Source of the DNA: Larix sibirica
Taxonomy: Eukaryota; Streptophyta; Pinopsida; Pinales; Pinaceae
DNA length: 17,370 nt
Direction: 5' to 3'
Assembly: GCA_004151065.3 (NCBI GenBank)
Contig: NWUY0300089147.1
Span: forward strand, 1 to 17,370
The notes below the pieces were generated by a model, which worked only from the letters and a program-made list of their open reading frames with translations, did not search any database and was not told the DNA's origin. Made by a program: the position numbers and the translations under genes. Shown one piece after another: positions 1 to 9,613 of this stretch. Numbering within the stretch: position 1 is the first letter of the stretch; each line of letters starts with the position of its first letter.

Positions 1-79
1 TCCTCTTGTTAACATATAATTAATGTTTATTAAATATTCTAAATTATTACTATTTATTAATTATTATGTTACTTATTTA

Positions 80-1560
80 CTATTTAATATTCATAACATG
101 AACACATCCTCTGCCCCCACCAACACCATTACCAACCCCACCACTATTAGAGCTTGAATCCCCTTGATTGCCTCCACCAATACTTGGGCATTGAGAAACT
201 GCACTTCCATCCCCAAGTTTTGAGGCCATAGACGTGTCTCCTGACCTTGCACCTGGTATTGAGGATTACACTTTGTCACCACAAGTCTCCCCTGACCTAG
301 GTCGACGGTGGGGGAAATCATGAATTAGGTGATCTTGAGCCTAATAAGCAAAACAAGCATTCGGTAGGTACAGATAGTCAACATTTTGCTGGCGAACACC
401 ATCGGTAGTGGAAACAAAGATGAATGGTGGAAGCTTTCACTTTAAATCCACCTCTACACAAAATCTCACGAAAGTTGTGAAAGAGTTACGAAAACCATAT
501 GGAATGAGAACTTTGCCATACCAATGGGAAAACAAATCCACAAACGGTCGCATGTCTGTAGGGAGGCCGAGAAACTCTAACCACATAGGATAATTCGCCT
601 AGCCCTAATCCTCAAGGTTGAAATTTGTCCTCCACGATTGAACAGAAGCCAAAGATCTCGCAATATTCCAGGTGCCAAACTAAAGAACATGTTGAGCAAC
701 AACTTCAAAATTGAACAAAAGGGAAACATAATTCTCTCCCAACCCCCAATAGGAGTTCAATGAGATCCCTTTGGCTTCCCAGTTCAAAAAATTCCATCTG
801 TTAAACACCTCCTCATCCGGCATGTGGCATAGGAAATACAAGATGACACTGCATGAATCCAGATGCTTGCGTCCTTCAAAGTACTCCTTATTGTCTGTTA
901 GACAGATGTTAAAGTCATTCTGGTCTGGAAGGGGTGGCGCCTATGACTAGGGAACATATGGGTCTGGAGTGGGAATCTCTTATATGTTGTCAGAATCACG
1001 TCCTCTGCCTGAGCATCCTCTCCCATAAATGCGTCCTCCAGAACTAGCAGGGGTGTAGGATTTGGGGGAGCCTCTCCCTTCTCTCAATCTACCACAATGG
1101 GTATTTCATTGTTTATGTTATCCAAATCCAACACCAAATTGATCACGGGGACACCATGAATTAAATCAATGCCCTCAGAACCCGTCTTACTCATGTTTAT
1201 GCCATTAAAATTGGAATTGAGTGACTACACTATGGTTTTCACCTCTCCTTCAGAATTGAGGGGTATATACTTAGGTGTTCGCTCTCTGGAAGGGCTTCGG
1301 TGCCAATACACATTCTCTGTAGCTATGATCTTCGAAAACCCTATTCGATCTATATAAAAATTAAAATTTCTCTCTTTCTTTCCTCCATCCCATGGATCCT
1401 TCCCATTCCTTTGGTTATCAAAGAAACTTGAGGGCACAACCTTACCTCTTTCCCCAAAGGCAAAGTATTTCCCTCGTCGTTGTTGCATTTTCCTTGAACA
1501 CTGCCTCCCATGGGTCGCCCTCAGGGCTCCACACACCTCCCTTGGTAAAATCATGAATCA
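80..1560 (-). pseudogene. LINE ORF1 (gag-like) relic, copy 1
   Basis: This is a decayed ORF1 of a plant L1-type LINE; such proteins bind the element RNA. Read from high to low coordinates, it starts with a basic segment (about 1554-1225) and an acidic/Pro-rich linker (1224-980). A DUF4283-type domain follows (about 940-440), with FGTWNIARSL, SWRTNF and MWLEF, ending in FCVEVDL. Next is a zinc knuckle (about 360-322) reading CFAY then a stop, AQDHLIHDF, and a Gly/Ser-rich tail to a stop at 82-80. The zinc knuckle and DUF4283 share one frame, interrupted by in-frame stops. The N-terminal part is in another frame; comparison with the copy at 5838-6895 places a one-base deletion near 980. No endonuclease/reverse transcriptase follows; AT-rich DNA starts at once, so the rest is lost. 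Family recognition rests on motif order and is fairly secure. Confidence 0.75.
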
Positions 1561-2340
1561 TTATCTTCTACCGGAATGGTTGGGGATGCAGAGAAGAAAA
1601 CATACTATAAAACTCGGGCAAATAGTCTATCACTAGCCAAACCTATTAAAGCTGTGCCAAATCTTAGAGGAGGTTTGACAAATCGGGTGAAATGTCTTAA
1701 TACTGGCCCAAATTATTGGATCAAAGGTTGCATAGGACTCACATCTCCAACAAGCAGGGCCGATGAGACTAAACACTCATAGATTCAATACTATTGCAGC
1801 TCAGATGCATATGGATCTAATTCACGAGTCTTCAGTAGAGAAGCTAAACCCTAAACCACTCATGCACACAAGAAGGTAGACATAATATGATTCGCGATTT
1901 TGGAGAAAAGAATTGACTGAACGAATCGTCTCCGATGTAGAGAATTCTTCACGGACATGGACACGAATTCTTCACAGACGCAAAGAAATTTGGTTGCAGG
2001 AGGCACACACCAAAATTTATGTCCCTTGTGTCCATGATTGGAGTCTGCAGAAGGGTTTGATCGAGGGTCCGTGAATGTGAAGAGATTAGGGATATCGGGG
2101 ATTAGTCGACAAGGATCACAAAGTAGACGTGGGTCACGATTACAGTTATAGAGGGAAAATGCAGGCGCACGAAAATGGACTCGTGGACGAGGAGCTCGAC
2201 GAAGCTTGGTTAGTCTATATGAGAATTGACTTGAAAATCTTGAAGGTCCAGATTGACTAAAGAGCACTGAAGTAGGAGACATCACTTTTTTTTCCTTGGG
2301 AAACACTTGAGTGAGAGATTCTTGATGCAACCATTACTAC
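1555..2340 (-). mobile_element. probable LINE 5' leader
   Basis: This stretch lies directly 5' of the LINE ORF1 relic on the same strand and is richer in G+C than the flanks. It holds a 156-codon minus-strand reading frame (2330-1860) rich in Arg, Pro and Ser, with RRAPRPRVHFRAPAFS. I recognise no domain in it. Its position suggests a 5' untranslated or leader part of the element, but the left and right edges cannot be fixed from the sequence alone. A chance ORF or an unrelated insertion is also possible. Confidence 0.35.
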
Positions 2341-2376
2341 TCCTAGTAGTTGTTTATCCACCAAAAAATCATTCTC

Positions 2377-2398
2377 AAACGACTTTCAAATGTCGTTT
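2377..2398. repeat. hairpin, 7-bp arms
   Basis: AAACGAC and GTCGTTT are perfect inverted arms around an 8-base spacer (TTTCAAAT). The hairpin overlaps the stop codon of the short minus-strand ORF. No function is inferred. Confidence 0.5.
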
Positions 2399-2562
2399 AT
2401 CTCAACTTGATTGAAATTAGGGTTCAAAAGAGATGTATCATTCAAACCGTAAGGCATGTTGTTCATAGGTAGTGTATTTCCCCAGAAGTGCAAGGTGGAT
2501 GTATGTGCCATTGCAAACCTATTCTCATTGGTATTTGTTGTTCCATAATTTTCATATGTCAT
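2386..2562 (-). CDS. short Asn-rich hypothetical ORF
   Basis: An ATG at 2562 opens a 58-codon frame ending in TGA at 2388-2386. Two in-frame TAA codons sit just upstream of the ATG, so this is the only start. The peptide is rich in Asn and Thr (NYGTTNTNEN near the N-terminus, LNPNFNQVEIND at the end). Beyond the TGA the same frame stays open for some 25 more codons, which suggests a longer frame cut by a stop. No family is recognised. It may be a piece of a retroelement gag or chance coding. Confidence 0.25.
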   Translation of the reverse strand: MTYENYGTTNTNENRFAMAHTSTLHFWGNTLPMNNMPYGLNDTSLLNPNFNQVEINDI

Positions 2563-2766
2563 TTATTATGCCCAAACCATTAAATAATGTATGTGAACTA
2601 TAAGCTAAAGACATATTTACTCGCATCAATGCTTTGAATGGACATATTGTAGTTGACCTTTGTGGTGAGATTACCATTCCTCCCATCTCAGTCTAGGATT
2701 GTGTGGTATCAAATATGACGACAAGAATGCCAAACCCTAAAAAGAAAACCATTTCAACCTTATACA

Positions 2767-3120
2767 TATACCATCCCAAGTTAAAGCCTATAAGATATGG
2801 TTCATATACCATCCTGCAAGCTATTTGGACGAAATAATGCTTGTCTCCACATAGCTCATACCAACATTCATGATGCAATTAACAGTAGCAACCTAAAATT
2901 ATATGAGTTGTGGAATTTATAAGACAAGATAGGTTGTGTACTGATAAGATACAATTCGTAATTTTTAGTATCCTTGCCCAGAAGACACACTACTAGATGC
3001 GAGGAGGACCACTGAAAGAAACAAACTAGCTCGACAAAATACCCCCAACAACCCAGAGGAAGAGAAACCCCCCAAAGGAAGTAAAAATACCCCCCATCAA
3101 GTCCTTCCCCCTCCTCTTAT
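2767..3120 (+). pseudogene. Ty3/gypsy integrase C-terminal relic
   Basis: Three plus-strand reading pieces in shifting frames resemble the end of a Ty3/gypsy integrase. The first reads LKPIRYGSYTILQAIW, matching the family pattern K-x-x-x-R-Y-G-P-[FY]-x-I-L. The second reads IHDAINSSNLKLYELW, matching the pattern V-F-N-V-x-x-L-K-L-Y-E-P that normally lies some 25 residues later. The third (about 2985-3120) is an open, charged Pro-rich stretch with DARRTTERNKLARQNTP. Frameshifts and stops separate them. These motifs are short, so the call is moderate. The next segment holds a candidate polypurine tract, consistent with the 3' part of an LTR element. Confidence 0.42.
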
Positions 3121-3171
3121 AAGCCCCTTTTCCTTATTATTAAAATAAGTTTTATATACATGGCTAACACT

Positions 3172-3231
3172 TGTCATCCATGCATTAACCCCACTGTTAA
3201 GTGTCATCCATGCATTAATCCCACTTTAACT
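3172..3231 (+). repeat. 30-bp direct tandem repeat, two copies
   Basis: The unit beginning TGTCATCCATGCATTAA occurs at 3172 and again at 3202. The copies differ by a C/T change in the middle and diverge at the end. It looks like a small tandem duplication in AT-rich flanking or LTR-proximal DNA. Confidence 0.75.
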
Positions 3232-3690
3232 TAATAAATATTACTTTAACATTAAATATGCATATAATTATTATTTATGATTGCTTTCCTATTAAATATT
3301 TCACTATGATTAACTTGCAAGTTGGGGCAATATACAAATCAAATTGATAAATGCTCTAAGATAAGGTGTCATGCGTGGCAAGAAAGGGTCCTCCAAGGTG
3401 CAACGTACCACATACAAGTGAAACCATGTGGAATAATGCTTCCATTGACGGAAAGCTTTAGTGGATGATGATTCCAAGTGTCACAAGGGTCCAATAGATT
3501 CCATAAACCATAGAACACTCTAGGAAAATCCAATAACCTCCTAAAAAGCTATGCCCAAGTTTGAAGAAGCATGGTCCAAGTGAACTCCTCAAGTAGTAAA
3601 AGCTCATGCCAACTCATCCAAACACTGTGAAAAAGAGTTGGCCCTCTCTCACACATGCTGGTGTGTCTTAAATATCCCATGTGTGCATGA
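3232..3690. other. non-coding stretch, nothing recognised
   Basis: No reading frame of note and no family motif is visible. The first 100 bases are very AT-rich; from about 3345 the base composition is more balanced, as in a retroelement 3' untranslated region, which would fit its place between the integrase-like relic and the candidate polypurine tract. Confidence 0.4.
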
Positions 3691-3710
3691 ATAAGGGGGG
3701 TGCATCATCT
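3691..3710 (+). other. candidate polypurine tract and LTR start
   Basis: ATAAGGGGGG (3691-3700) is followed directly by TGCATC, the pattern expected where a polypurine primer meets the TG of a 3' LTR. A TATA-like box (TTATAAAG at 4222-4229) lies about 520 bp further on, a plausible LTR promoter place. No second LTR copy or CA-ended right edge is identified in the window, so this stays a weak call. Confidence 0.25.
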
Positions 3711-4045
3711 AAGAGGGGACATCAAGTCAACTATAGAGAATCAACCAAGTGTTAGAAAATATAATATATTACTTAGGAAAAATACTATCTAATATGAAAA
3801 ACAATAACATAAAAGGATTTCAAGTGCACTTTTCTAATTAATTCACCCACCTTTGATTAATTATCCCAATAACATTAGAGTTACCATGGTGCTACCATAA
3901 TTGATTTATATTTTCATGTTACAACCCTAAGACTAAGTGCATTTTTAAAGTTTCTAATAAGGTGAAGGTGATGAAATGAATGCAGTGTTAGGGAAATGTG
4001 TTCATGAATTAACTATAATAGAAATGTGACTTAGTGCTAGGTATA

Positions 4046-4070
4046 CCCCTTAGCTTTCAAGAGCTAGGGG
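4046..4070. repeat. hairpin with one bulged base
   Basis: CCCCTTAGCT and AGCTAGGGG are inverted arms around a short spacer (TTCAAG); one extra T in the left arm makes a bulge. It could fold in RNA of either strand. No function is inferred. Confidence 0.5.
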
Positions 4071-5837
4071 TTAATGATTTTTCTTCCATATGTGTGCCTT
4101 GGAAGGGAATATTTTTCTTCTTGAGTTACCCTTTCCTTATGACATTTTTATGATCCTTTTTTTTGTAAGTACATTTCTTTGAATTTGGCTTTGATAAACT
4201 GGGACATAACGATCGTGACTCTTATAAAGGTGCATTGTGCTCATTCATCATGTAGCTTCATTTCCCTTAGAACAATTTGATTCTTTTGACTTTGACTTAG
4301 GCATCATACATAGGAATAGTATAGAGACTTTAGAACATAACATATAATAAGTTAATTGTGAAAGGGAGACATGGTGGAAATGGGTGAAATGGTTAGTGAA
4401 ATGACAGGGCATGAAAAATGGCTAGGTAAAATGTTGTGAATGTCATGAAATGAGTATCAAACTTATTTAAATTCCTAGGGATACACCTAACTCACAAGGT
4501 CATAAACTTAATTAAATGAAGAAATATAACCACAACATGATGCATTCTTAGCTATGAAACAACATTCTAGGATACATGATCCATTATAGAGTAACAACGC
4601 CGACTCCCTGTTCATATCCACACATAAGAAAGCATTACCATGAGTGAAATAAAGAACACATGTCATAACACTAGTGTCAACTGAATGTCCCCATTTGTCA
4701 TTGGAACATATCATGGTGGATTAAGCAAGCTTAAGGTGTCTCTAGAAAATATCCCTGGTCAAACCATAGATATCATCTATGAAACTGCTGAATGTGATGG
4801 AAGATCACATAGGTAATGACCATCAAACTACCTCTATATGTTAAGAGGTAACAAACCCAAGGCAAAGTGGAGCCAAGCTTATCCTACTCCACCACAACAT
4901 TGAAGAATTTAGTAGGTTACTTACTCTGTAAACATCCATCAAACATTGGTTCAAAACCCTCCCCTCTCGTGAACACCATCTTAGTTCCACCTTGCCTACA
5001 ACCAAACTATCGATTACATCATAATTTCCATTTACTCGACTTGTGAATTTAAATCTCGGAATTGAAATTTGATCATAACTTTAGATACCCATTTGGGAGA
5101 CAAGCATGCACATAAACTTAATATAAACTTAATAATAACTTTAACCGAACGTACAAGAAATTGGTTGTGCCACTTACATTAGGTATTGAGTTTAGCCTCT
5201 CCCAACAAACGTGCAAATTTAATAGCATAGATAATGATAAAGAACAATTGTTTCAATGTCCTTATCACAAGTGTACATCTTAATGTTTATGTTTAACAAA
5301 CCATAGTTTGATCCATATAAATCCCTGTGATTTGTATAGATAAACAAGAGAATGTGGATATGCTTGTTCACATTGGCCTCATGACGAGGATGAATTAAGA
5401 GTGTTTTGAAAATAATAAAACTACAACGGGATCGTCAATGATATGAATGTTTGTTAAACAATATGTCACTGGTTTGAAAAGCCTTCATTAAGTGCAAGCT
5501 ACATGCATTTTTGGGTAAAGATTAGTTACTTTTTAGTTTGTGCGCACAACGCCTCAAGCTGTAAATGCATGGTTTTCTCGTGAGAACTATACAAAACCGA
5601 AGACATTTTTATAAAAAAAAATAACGAGTACTTTGTCTTTTGCTTGTAATATATGAGCACACGAAGACTTTATGATGTTTGGCATGCAATTGTTTTTTAT
5701 TATTTATTTATTTTTTAAAAGTATATATTATACTAATTCAAGACATTCCGTTCATCGTCATTCCATGGTGAATATAAGTTTTTATTTTTTTTATATTTTA
5801 ATATATTTAGATAAAAAATATTTACAAATTGTAATAA
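4071..5837. other. gene-free AT-rich stretch
   Basis: Only short frames are present, none with a recognisable motif. The first part may be the body of a decayed LTR (TATA-like TTATAAAG at 4222). The end (about 5600-5837) is long A- and T-runs that abut the second LINE ORF1 copy. Confidence 0.45.
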
Positions 5838-6895
5838 TCATGAATTAGGTGATCTTGAGCCTGACAAGCAAAACAAGAATTCGGTAGGTTCAGATAGCGA
5901 ACTTTTTGCTGGAAAACTCCATTGGTAGTGGAAACAGAGATGAATGGTGGAAGCATTTGCTTTAAATCCACCTCTACACAAACCCTCGGGGAAGTTGTGA
6001 AAGAGTTTATGATGACCTTTTGGAATGAGAACTTTGCCATACCAATAAGAAAACAAATCCACACACTGTCGCATGTCTGCAAGGAAGCCGGGAAACTCTA
6101 ACCACAGAGGATAATTCGCCTGACCTCGATCCTCATTGTTGAAATCTGTCCTCCACGACTGAACAAAAGACAAATATCTTGTAATATGCCAAGTGCCAAA
6201 TTGAAGAACATGTTGAACAGAAGCTTCTAAGTTGAACAAAAGGAAAACATACTTCTCTCCCAACCCCTAGTAGGAGTTCGATGAGATCCCTTTGGCTTCC
6301 TAGTTCAACAAAGTCCATCTGTTAAATGCCTCCTCATCTGACATGCAACATAGGAAATACAAGATGATGCCACATGCATCCAAATACCTACATCATTCAA
6401 TGTACTCCTTCTTATACGCTATAAAGAAGTTAAATTCATCTTGATATGGTAGGGGTGGCGCTTTTGGTTGGGGAATGGTTGGGTCTCGAGTGGGAACCTC
6501 CTCGCGTGTTGTCAGAATCACATCATGCACCTATGTACCCTCTCCCATAACTGCGTCCTCCATAGTTGGTGGGGGTACGAGATCTCGGGGACCCTCTCCC
6601 TCCTGCCGATTAGCCACAATGGGTATTTTGTTGTCCATGGTGTCCAAATCTGTCACCAAACTGATCATGGGGCCACCAAGAATTAAATCAGTGCTTTGGG
6701 ATCCTATCTTACTCTTATTGGCCCCGTTAAACCTTGCATTAAGCGATTGTACTATGGTTTTCACCCCTCCTTCAGACTTGAGGGGGATATACTTAGGTGG
6801 TCACTCTCTAGAAGGGCTTCAACATCGATACACGTTCCATGCGGATATGATCTTTGGATACCCTGTTCTATCTATATTAAAAGAGTGCATTTTTA
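5838..6895 (-). pseudogene. LINE ORF1 (gag-like) relic, copy 2
   Basis: This is a second, diverged copy of the ORF1 at 80-1560. It covers the linker (about 6764-6480), the DUF4283-type domain (about 6410-6060: FGTWHITRYL, SWRTDF, LWLEF) and the zinc knuckle (about 5890-5838). The knuckle reads CFACQAQDHLIHDYY, so the spacing is C-x2-C-x4-H-x4 with the last Cys changed to Tyr. An indel near 6020-6050 relative to copy 1 moves the C-terminal half (PRVCVEVDL onward) into another frame. Stops at two positions replace Trp codons of copy 1. Similarity to copy 1 stops at 5838, inside the knuckle, and near 6895 on the 5' side, so it is cut at both ends. Such ORF1 proteins act in the LINE ribonucleoprotein; this copy cannot make one. 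Confidence 0.75.
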
Positions 6896-6950
6896 TCAGA
6901 TAATTTTTTCTTTTTTAAATATGAAAAATTATTGTCTATAGAAAATTCAC

Positions 6951-7112
6951 ATTCAATTTGAATTTAAACTAATTTTAATGTTTGAAAATAAATTAGAATA
7001 ATTTCAAATTTTATAATTTTTTTACTATGGTAGATTCAATTTGAATTAAACTAAGTTTAATGATTGAAAATAAATTAGAATACTTTTTTATTTTATAATA
7101 TTTTGTATTATT
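6951..7112 (+). repeat. 83-bp tandem repeat, two copies
   Basis: ATTCAATTTGAAT followed by similar AT-rich sequence and AAAATAAATTAGAATA occurs at 6951 and again at 7034, a period of 83. The copies differ by small indels and substitutions. It directly follows the 5' edge of the second LINE copy. Confidence 0.75.
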
Positions 7113-7449
7113 GTAAAATATTGTTTGTGGATATTAATATGTGATTTTTTATAACTAGTGTAAAAGGATACATCTTAATTCTGTATTTATCATGCGTTGA
7201 GAGGGATCAAATGTCTCAAAGTGCAAAGTTTTTTTAGAGTGCAAAGAGTGAAGGAAATATTTACACCTCAAGGGATTTCTCTCGGCATGTGATAGATATG
7301 GAATAAGATTGATTTACATTGGTATTCTGCATATCACAAATACTCTTCAACAACAAATAGCTTATAACCTTTGACAAATCTACGACGTATCTTAGATACC
7401 TAACCAATATATATTCACAGTTAATAGTCATTTTTATTAAAAATAGCAC

Positions 7450-7469
7450 TATGTATGTATGTGTGTATA
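7450..7469 (+). repeat. TATG/TG microsatellite
   Basis: An imperfect ATGT tetranucleotide run grading into TG repeats. Simple slippage-prone sequence. Confidence 0.7.
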
Positions 7470-7522
7470 TGTTTTCGCTTGGTTTTAAATTTTAATTAGA
7501 GCCAACATTGTAATTTTTTAAG

Positions 7523-7590
7523 TGACACGTGTCAACTGTAGGTTGAGCATAGAAAAAATTACATGTATCTCCCATACTAGGCTATAAAAG
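7523..7590 (+). promoter_or_regulatory. promoter-like block: G-box palindrome plus TATA box
   Basis: TGACACGTGTCA (7523-7534) is a perfect 12-bp palindrome with an ACGT core, the G-box/ABRE type bound by plant bZIP and bHLH factors. A strong TATA box, TATAAAAG (7583-7590), lies 48 bases after it, followed by GGCGCC. The spacing fits a plant core promoter reading rightward. No gene is recognised downstream on the plus strand, so it may be an orphan promoter, a retroelement promoter or chance. Confidence 0.4.
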
Positions 7591-7947
7591 GCGCCTTTCG
7601 CAGCAACAAAAACAATTATATTTTGTTATATAAATTGGTTGCAATCCCCTTGGTCAGTATGATAATACAAAAATGTGGGCTGACATAATGTCTAATGTTC
7701 AACACTTGTCCATCAACTTGAGTGCTTAGTTCATAAAATTAAAAACAATCCTTCGCAAAGGATATCAAATTTTTTTTACTAGTATAAACTTAGATAAAGA
7801 CTCCTCTAATAAAAAATACTTTGAAGATCATACAAAAAACACAACTTAAAAAAAATCATGATTCTCGTGTGCTTCATCTTGTCCAACATGTGAGAGATGG
7901 GATTCCTAATTTCCCATTTCCAATTCAGTAGGCATTTGGTGTATTGT
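7591..7947. other. non-coding stretch after the promoter-like block
   Basis: No frame or motif supports a gene here. The stretch is AT-rich with A-runs near 7740 and 7840. Confidence 0.4.
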
Positions 7948-8289
7948 TTATTCTTCCTTAAGTTCCCCAATCTCTAATCCAAAGGACCATCTAATATTAG
8001 ATGTGGCAAATTGGGTTTCCCTGTTGAGATTGGTGTGTAATTGATAAAGTTGGTTACATTTTGCTTCCAGTGCTTGGTTTTTGTTTTTGTTTTTTTTAAT
8101 CAAGGTTTCCATGATAACAACATGTTTACTATTGTGGGATTCTTCATGGTTGTGCATTTGATTGGTAACTAAAAAGATGGAGGTCTTGTTGTACTTGATA
8201 AGGTCCTTGTGTCTCCTTGAGACCTTATGTATTTCACAAGTATCACGAATGGAGAAATGCCCAAGATGGAGGTGGTCATTATTGTCCAT
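7948..8289 (-). CDS. hypothetical Lys/Asn-rich ORF, partly coiled coil
   Basis: An ATG at 8289 opens a 113-codon frame. The N-terminal half is His-rich (DNNDHLHLGHFSIRD), the middle is basic (LIKKNKNKNQALEAK) and the end is acidic (LEIGELKEE). The stretch from about residue 60 to 95 has hydrophobic spacing that could form a coiled coil. No family is recognised. It lies downstream of the RNase H relic on the same strand and could be a distal piece of the same retroelement, or chance coding in an AT-rich region. Confidence 0.25.
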   Translation of the reverse strand: MDNNDHLHLGHFSIRDTCEIHKVSRRHKDLIKYNKTSIFLVTNQMHNHEESHNSKHVVIMETLIKKNKNKNQALEAKCNQLYQLHTNLNRETQFATSNIRWSFGLEIGELKEE

Positions 8290-8410
8290 TATGCCACATT
8301 TCTAGGATGTGATAACCCTAAGAAAGTCCCAATTGAATGACATGTTCCAGCAAAGAGGCCACATCACTCCCAAAACCTTATATTTATATCCCCAATTAAT
8401 GAAAACAAGG

Positions 8411-8430
8411 GACACAACAAGACACAACAA
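8411..8430 (+). repeat. exact 10-bp tandem duplication
   Basis: GACACAACAA occurs twice in a row without mismatch. It lies between two minus-strand reading frames. Confidence 0.7.
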
Positions 8431-8436
8431 TACAAA

Positions 8437-8960
8437 CTAGGGAACCAAAAGCACAAGACTCATAATGCTTTTATAGTACGTATTCGACAGAAGGGGAATC
8501 ATGCTCCTTAGTGGAGTGACAGTTTTTTGTCCCTCATTTACACAATAATTCCAGTCTAAATCTTTGTCCATCTCCCTATCATTCTTCAAAACTTTGACAC
8601 ATTCCTCATAAATTGATTCACGATAAACTAAGAATTTGGAATAAATTGGGCTTACCAAATTAACTAAGAGTATCAAAGACCGAGCATGGTTAGAGTGCTT
8701 GGGTTGCACCTACAGTTGAGCGACCTCATTGATGCCATCAACAAAGCCTAAGTGATCCCTTTCATATTCATAACCCTACATGCCTTGTGCCTCTTAATCA
8801 ATAGCAATTTACGAGGTCTATCCAAAATTAACAAAAGAGTGTGTGAAAGTATAATGGAGATGAACTCCATTAAAACTTGCTTGACCATCAAGACTTTGTA
8901 CAATCCTTTGTTGAGATACGTGGAGGGCATTCAAGAATTTAATTTAATATACATAAATGA
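8437..8960 (-). pseudogene. decayed tail after RNase H relic
   Basis: Two frames carry coding-like sequence downstream of the RNase H relic. The first (8930-8748) is in the RNase H frame, separated from it by a TAA and a TGA, and contains a hydrophobic run and a basic end (LLLIKRHKACRVMN). The second (about 8770-8437) reads GFVDGINEVAQL, a stop, then VQPKHSNHARSLILL and an acidic stretch with VKVLKNDREMDKDLD. No domain is recognised. The arrangement suggests a C-terminal extension of the retroelement protein broken by a frameshift near 8765. It might also be unrelated. Confidence 0.3.
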
Positions 8961-9370
8961 TTATGGGATGAGGTGGAATGTAACCCCCAATTTGTCCCTT
9001 AAAACACCATACACCATTCTAGATATTGTGTTGGCATGATTGTTAGCTTGTTTATTGTGTTCCCTAGGGACATGGTAGAAATCCATAAAATCAAAACGAG
9101 AAGCTTCTTTATGGATTCTTAGGATGATCCTGGCAAGTTTTTCATCAATATAAGGAGTGGTTGTTTTTCTCATTGTTCTTACAACAATGGTTGCGACTCC
9201 TATAATCAAGACATTTCTATTGTAACTTGAATCCAAAGATTTTATCCCTTGGTACAACACAAAGATCTTCGCCTGGTTGTTGGTTATCTCACCCAACCCC
9301 CATTAATAAGTCATTTTCTTATTTACATCGAGATCAAAGACAAACTCGATGCACATGCCACCCCTTATGT
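8961..9370 (-). pseudogene. RNase H relic of a retroelement (fragment A)
   Basis: The frame reads GGMCIEF, then WGLGEITNNQAKIFVLYQG, then LIIGVATIVVRT, and HVPREHNKQANNHAN near the end. This is the order of a plant retroelement RNase H (RVT_3 type): W-G-L-G-x-x-T-N-N-x-A-E, G-D-S, and H-V-x-R-x-x-N-x-x-A-D. Each visible catalytic acid is changed: the Glu after TNNQA is Lys, the Asp of GDS is Val, and the Asp of the last A-D pair is Asn. A TAA interrupts the frame just before the WGLG motif. The domain would normally remove RNA from the RNA:DNA hybrid in reverse transcription. No reverse transcriptase is seen upstream. Confidence 0.7.
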
Positions 9371-9613
9371 GATTTTTTTATTATTTATATACTACTTTAT
9401 ATTATATTAAGTGAAAAAGAGATAACATTAAGAGCACTAGACTGGTTTGCCGCTTGGTAAACAAGACCAATCACAGTGCAATATTGTCTTTGTTTTTGTC
9501 CATATGACAGTCTCAATATTAACATAGGCAATAAAGAGATTTGCTATACTATTGTAATAAAAAACTACTTGCTTCAAAAAACCATCTTAGCTATGACAAC
9601 GAAATTATCTATC

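Noticed and set aside
1169-1782. Plus-strand frames over the first LINE copy
   Set aside because: They lie opposite the ORF1 N-terminal part and leader and have no motif.
6475-6903. Long plus-strand frame of 142 codons
   Set aside because: It is antisense to the LINE ORF1 linker, whose minus-strand reading matches the other ORF1 copy; it is a shadow frame.
8752-9039. 95-codon plus-strand frame
   Set aside because: Its right end overlaps the RNase H relic on the other strand and it shows no family motif.
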